This document shows, in pieces, positions 8,442 through 11,214 of a DNA stretch of 11,214 bases. The notes beneath the pieces were generated by a model, which ran no database searches, was not told the DNA's origin, and saw only the letters and a program-made list of their open reading frames with translations. Position 1 is the first letter of the stretch, and each line of letters starts with the position of its first letter. This stretch comes from Polaromonas sp. (GTDB taxonomy: Bacteria; Pseudomonadota; Gammaproteobacteria; Burkholderiales; Burkholderiaceae_C): NCBI GenBank assembly GCA_013205645.1, contig JABMMH010000321.1, positions 1-11,214 on the forward strand. The letters are read 5' to 3'. The translations under genes were made by a program, and so were the position numbers.

Positions 8442-8846
8442 ATGAAGACTTTCAAGCAAACCATCAGCCTTTCGTTCAATGGCTTTCTTGCACGTAGTGT
8501 TGCAAAAGTCATGGCCGCTGCGGCCTTGTTGATCGGCGTGGCCGCTTATTCAACCAGTGCGCAGGCCAACAGCGTTTATTGGTCCATCGGCTTGGGCTCG
8601 CCCGGCGTCACCATCGGCATGACCAACACCCGGCCTTTGCCTGTTTATGTGCAGCCTCAGCCGTATTACGGCCAGCGTGGCCCGGTCTTTGTGCATCCGG
8701 GTGCGGTCTATTCGCAGCAAGTTCCGATTTATGTGCAACCGCGACCTGTCTATCAACAAGGCTGGTCGGGTCAGGGTCGACAGCATGGCAAAGGTAAAAA
8801 ACACGAGCGTCGCTACGATAACCGGGGACACGGTCGTCGACATTGA
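8442..8846 (+). CDS. small secreted Pro/Tyr/Gln-rich repeat protein, function unknown
   Basis: A 134-residue protein that I recognise only as a type common in Comamonadaceae, not by function. The ATG at 8442 follows a strong AAGGAG (8429-8434); a longer frame from 8364 lacks such a site. The N-terminus has a signal peptide: basic residues, a hydrophobic run at about 24-36, and a likely cleavage after AQA at residue 42. The mature part begins with 'VYWSIGLGSPGVTIGMTNT' (45-63). Three 14-residue repeats follow at 67-80, 81-94 and 95-108, each beginning P-[VI]-[YF]-V-[QH]-P with Tyr at position 10 and Gln at position 12. The tail (about 110-134) is strongly basic and rich in Gly, His and Arg. 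Export to the periplasm or beyond is inferred; a role in nucleic-acid, metal or surface binding would be guesswork. Confidence 0.78.
   Translation: MKTFKQTISLSFNGFLARSVAKVMAAAALLIGVAAYSTSAQANSVYWSIGLGSPGVTIGMTNTRPLPVYVQPQPYYGQRGPVFVHPGAVYSQQVPIYVQPRPVYQQGWSGQGRQHGKGKKHERRYDNRGHGRRH
8640..8765 (+). repeat. three tandem 42-bp coding repeats
   Basis: Units at 8640-8681, 8682-8723 and 8724-8765 encode 14 residues each with no gaps between them. At protein level all three share the P-[VI]-[YF]-V-[QH]-P start. At DNA level the copies differ at many positions, so the repeat is old or kept by selection on the protein rather than a recent slippage event. Confidence 0.7.
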
Positions 8847-8907
8847 TTTTGAGGGAAAAATCCAAGCTGGGATGCTAGGCGGTTGAGCCAAGGCCTCAAG
8901 CATAATC

Positions 8908-8932
8908 AGTCCAACTTTTGGGGAACTGGACT
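8908..8932 (+). promoter_or_regulatory. hairpin around the uppP ribosome binding site
   Basis: AGTCCA (8908-8913) can pair with TGGACT (8927-8932), placing the ribosome binding site GGGGAA (8920-8925) in the loop and the first base of the TTG start in the stem. A -10-like CATAAT lies at 8901-8906, but if it were used, transcription would begin inside the hairpin. The structure may lower or tune translation, or be chance. Confidence 0.3.
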
Positions 8933-9765
8933 TGGATATTGCATTGTTGATCAAAGCTGCTGTGATGGGCATTGTCGAGGGACTGACTGAGTTCTTGCCG
9001 ATTTCTTCTACCGGCCACTTGATTTTGGTGGGCACCTTGCTAGAGATGACCGACACCAAAGCCAAGGTCTTTGAGATCGCGATTCAGACGGGTGCTATTT
9101 TTGCGGTGATCATGGTCTATTGGCAAAAAATACGTGACACCGTGTTGGGTTTGCCAACAGAAATACCGGCGCAGCGTTTAGCCTTGAACGTGTTGGTGGC
9201 TTTTATACCGGCGGTGATTTTAGGCCTGCTGTTTGGCTCGGCCATCAAGGCTCATCTGTTCAACCCCGTCGTCGTGGCCAGTGCTTTTATTGTGGGCGGC
9301 TTCGTCATTTTGTGGGCTGAAAGTCGCTACATCAAAAATCCAACGGCCACACGTGTTGATGAGGCTGACACGATGACGCGGATGGACGCGCTGAAGGTTG
9401 GCTTGGTGCAATGTGTCGCCTTGATTCCGGGCACCAGCCGCAGCGGCGCCACCATCATTGGCGGCATGTTGTTTGGCCTGTCGCGCAAAGCCTCAACTGA
9501 CTTTTCCTTCTACTTGGCGATTCCCACGCTGATTGGCGCTGGCGTTTACAGCTTGTACAAAGAACGGGCACTGCTGTCGCTGGCCGACATCCCGATGTTC
9601 AGCGTTGGCCTGCTGTTTTCATTCTTGAGCGCCTGGGTCTGCATCCGCTGGTTGCTGCAATACATCGCCTCCCACAGCTTTGTGGTGTTTGCTTGGTACC
9701 GCATTGTCTTTGGCTTGCTGGTTTTGCTGACCGCCCAAATGGGCTGGGTCAACTGGGTCGGCTGA
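8932..9765 (+). CDS. uppP: undecaprenyl-diphosphate phosphatase (BacA/UppP)
   Basis: Integral membrane phosphatase that removes one phosphate from undecaprenyl diphosphate, regenerating the lipid carrier for peptidoglycan and other surface polymers; it also gives low-level bacitracin resistance. The 277 residues match the family. The two conserved regions are visible: 'VEGLTEFLPISSTGHLIL' near the N-terminus (catalytic Glu and the SSTGH block) and 'PGTSRSGATIIGGMLFGLSR' in the middle (catalytic Arg and Ser). Several hydrophobic membrane segments complete the fold. The start is TTG at 8932, supported by GGGGAA at 8920-8925 with a 6-nt spacing and by the fit of the N-terminus to known UppP proteins. 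The gene is convergent with the Anbu gene, with 2 nt between stop codons, and stands 85 nt after the repeat-protein gene. Confidence 0.97.
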   Translation: MDIALLIKAAVMGIVEGLTEFLPISSTGHLILVGTLLEMTDTKAKVFEIAIQTGAIFAVIMVYWQKIRDTVLGLPTEIPAQRLALNVLVAFIPAVILGLLFGSAIKAHLFNPVVVASAFIVGGFVILWAESRYIKNPTATRVDEADTMTRMDALKVGLVQCVALIPGTSRSGATIIGGMLFGLSRKASTDFSFYLAIPTLIGAGVYSLYKERALLSLADIPMFSVGLLFSFLSAWVCIRWLLQYIASHSFVVFAWYRIVFGLLVLLTAQMGWVNWVG

Positions 9766-9767
9766 GC

Positions 9768-10595
9768 TTAAATCAGCTTGTCTTCAGGGGTGCGGATTTT
9801 CTTCAACGCGTCATGCCGCTCAACCGGCATCCTCAAAGGCGCGTCGCTGTGCGCGTCATCCCATACGGGGTCTGCAATGCTGTCAAACACTTCACGCAGC
9901 TTGGCGCCCCAGTTGTTGTGCATCATCTGGTAGTAGGGGTTGCTCTGGTCAATGCAGACCAGTTTGTCGCTCTCAAACTTGTCGACTTCGTAGACGGCCA
10001 AGTCGAGCGGGAAACCGACCGACAGGTTGGACTTGATGGTTGAATCCATCGACACCAGCGCACATTTAGCGGCTTCTTTCAGCGGTGTTTCCGGTGTGAT
10101 GACGCGGTCCAGCACCGGCTTGCCGTACTTCGATTCGCCGACCTGAAAGTAAGGCGTTTCACTGGTCGCTTCAATGAAGTTGCCGGCGGAGTACATCTGA
10201 AACAGACGCATACCTTCGCCTTTGATTTGTCCACCGAACAGCATCGACACATTGAAGTCCACGTCGGCCTGTTTGAGGGATGCTGCATCGCGCTCATAGA
10301 CCCGGCGCACCGCCGAACCCAGCACACGGGCTGCGTCAAACATGCTCTTGGCGTTCCAGATGGTGATGGGCTCACCGCCGTTCGGGTCTGGCAGTTTTTC
10401 GATCTGCAAGATCTCGCGGATGGATTGCGAGATCGACAAATTGCCGGCTGACAACAACACCATGAAACGGTCGCCTGGGCGCTCGTAGACAATCATTTTC
10501 CTGAAAGTGCTGATGTGGTCTAGGCCCGCGTTGGTGCGGGAGTCTGACAAGAACACCAAGCCGGCGTTGAGTTTGATCGCGACGCAATAAGTCAT
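9768..10595 (-). CDS. Anbu-type proteasome homologue (predicted N-terminal threonine hydrolase)
   Basis: A 275-residue protein of the ancestral beta-subunit (Anbu) group of proteasome-like proteins. After removal of Met1 the first residue is Thr1 (TYCVAIKL), the expected nucleophile. Asp17 in 'FLSDSRTNAG' and Lys32 in 'STFRK' are the expected partners; 'LLSAGNLSISQSIRE' and 'KCALVSMDSTIKSNLSVG' are further family blocks. The start at 10595 is fixed by the need for Thr at position 2; there is no Shine-Dalgarno sequence. It lies 15 nt after mutS, so it is probably transcribed with mutS. Anbu genes are often found beside ATP-grasp, alpha-E and transglutaminase-like genes; none is in this window. 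Anbu subunits assemble into ring or helical forms; substrates are not known. The C-terminal 40 residues look like an extension beyond the catalytic core. Confidence 0.9.
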   Translation of the reverse strand: MTYCVAIKLNAGLVFLSDSRTNAGLDHISTFRKMIVYERPGDRFMVLLSAGNLSISQSIREILQIEKLPDPNGGEPITIWNAKSMFDAARVLGSAVRRVYERDAASLKQADVDFNVSMLFGGQIKGEGMRLFQMYSAGNFIEATSETPYFQVGESKYGKPVLDRVITPETPLKEAAKCALVSMDSTIKSNLSVGFPLDLAVYEVDKFESDKLVCIDQSNPYYQMMHNNWGAKLREVFDSIADPVWDDAHSDAPLRMPVERHDALKKIRTPEDKLI

Positions 10596-10610
10596 GAGAG
10601 AGGGATAGTT

Positions 10611-11214
10611 TCAAGTTGAAGCAGAAAGCAATTTTTTGAGTCGGTACAGCGCATCCAGGGCTTCGCGCGGGGTGAGGGTGTCGGGGTCGATAGTGTCCAG
10701 GGCTTTTTCAAGCAGGCTGAGTTCGGCGGCAGGCAGGTCTGGCGGCGGCGCAAAGAGGTCGACCTGCGCGCGGGCTTCGGTTTGCTGCATCTCCAGCGCG
10801 CTCAGCGCCAGCCGCGCATGGCTCACCACGGCGGCAGGCACGCCCGCCAACTTGGCCACCGCAATACCGTAGCTGCGGCTGGCCGGGCCGGGTTCGATGT
10901 GGTGCATGAAGACGATGTTCGAGCCCGACTCAACCGCGCTCACATGCACATTCACGGCGCCGTGGTGCTTGGCTGGGAACTCCGTCAGCTCAAAGTAATG
11001 CGTGGCAAACAAGGTGAACGCTTGCGACTTGTTGTGCAGATAAGCCGCAATGCCGCTGGCCAGCGCTAGGCCGTCGAAGGTGGAGGTGCCGCGCCCGATC
11101 TCGTCGAGGATGATGAGGCTGCGGTCGGTGGCGTTGTGCAGGATGTTGGCGGTCTCGGTCATCTCCACCATGAAGGTGGACTGGCCGGTGGCGAGGTCGT
11201 CGCTGGCGCCGACG
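10611..11214 (-). CDS. mutS: DNA mismatch repair protein MutS, C-terminal part (5' end outside window)
   Basis: About 200 C-terminal residues are visible; the frame runs off the right edge of the window, so the mismatch-binding, clamp and Walker A parts lie outside. The visible part includes 'GQSTFMVEMTETANIL', the Walker B with 'SLIILDEIGRGTSTFDG', and 'ATHYFELTEF' (the H-loop region). Towards the end 'QVDLF' fits the sliding-clamp binding pentapeptide, and 'DPDTLTPREALDALYRLKKL' is the short C-terminal dimer/tetramer helix. The first visible ATG (11171) is internal and not a start. MutS recognises base mismatches and small loops and recruits MutL. The stop at 10611 is 15 nt from the Anbu start. 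Confidence 0.98.
   Translation of the reverse strand, partial: VGASDDLATGQSTFMVEMTETANILHNATDRSLIILDEIGRGTSTFDGLALASGIAAYLHNKSQAFTLFATHYFELTEFPAKHHGAVNVHVSAVESGSNIVFMHHIEPGPASRSYGIAVAKLAGVPAAVVSHARLALSALEMQQTEARAQVDLFAPPPDLPAAELSLLEKALDTIDPDTLTPREALDALYRLKKLLSAST

Overview
The window is dense, high-GC bacterial chromosome. The protein sequences and gene content (a lone Anbu-type proteasome homologue beside mutS, an SRAP protein of the 'M-x-x-H-Y' type, a long GlnRS) suggest a betaproteobacterium of the order Burkholderiales, probably Comamonadaceae such as a Rhodoferax or Polaromonas relative. That placement is inferred from sequence style, not from a search. It looks like core chromosome: I see no insertion sequences, phage genes, tRNAs, rRNAs or CRISPR. 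No gap between genes exceeds about 170 bases.

Layout. 1-3267 (+): the 3' part of a YihY/BrkB membrane protein, an HPF/RaiA-like ribosome-associated protein, a two-CBS-domain protein and chorismate synthase (aroC). 3281-4462 (+): an MFS transporter 13 nt after aroC. 4459-5022 (-): an RluE-type pseudouridine synthase, convergent with the transporter and sharing its stop codon bases. 5081-5785 (+): a divergent SRAP/YedK-family protein that has lost its catalytic Cys2. 5813-6436 (-): a lone ABC-type ATPase lacking the catalytic Glu, overlapping by 4 nt the end of glnS (6433-8310, -). 8442-8846 (+): a small secreted protein with three 14-residue repeats. 8932-9765 (+): uppP. 9768-10595 (-): an Anbu-type proteasome homologue, 15 nt downstream of the 3' part of mutS (10611 to window end, -).

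The genes do not form one pathway. They are housekeeping functions (shikimate pathway end step, undecaprenyl phosphate recycling, tRNA charging, rRNA modification, ribosome hibernation, mismatch repair) with a few poorly understood neighbours. Two signalling or repair family members (SRAP and the ABC ATPase) carry substitutions at residues normally needed for catalysis. Several genes without a Shine-Dalgarno sequence (aroC, the rluE-like gene, glnS and perhaps the SRAP gene) have a -10-like hexamer 6-8 nt before the start codon, which suggests leaderless or near-leaderless mRNAs. I did not find a convincing undescribed multi-gene system. The best leads are the degenerate SRAP protein, the glnS-coupled ATPase, the isolated Anbu gene and the leaderless-promoter pattern.
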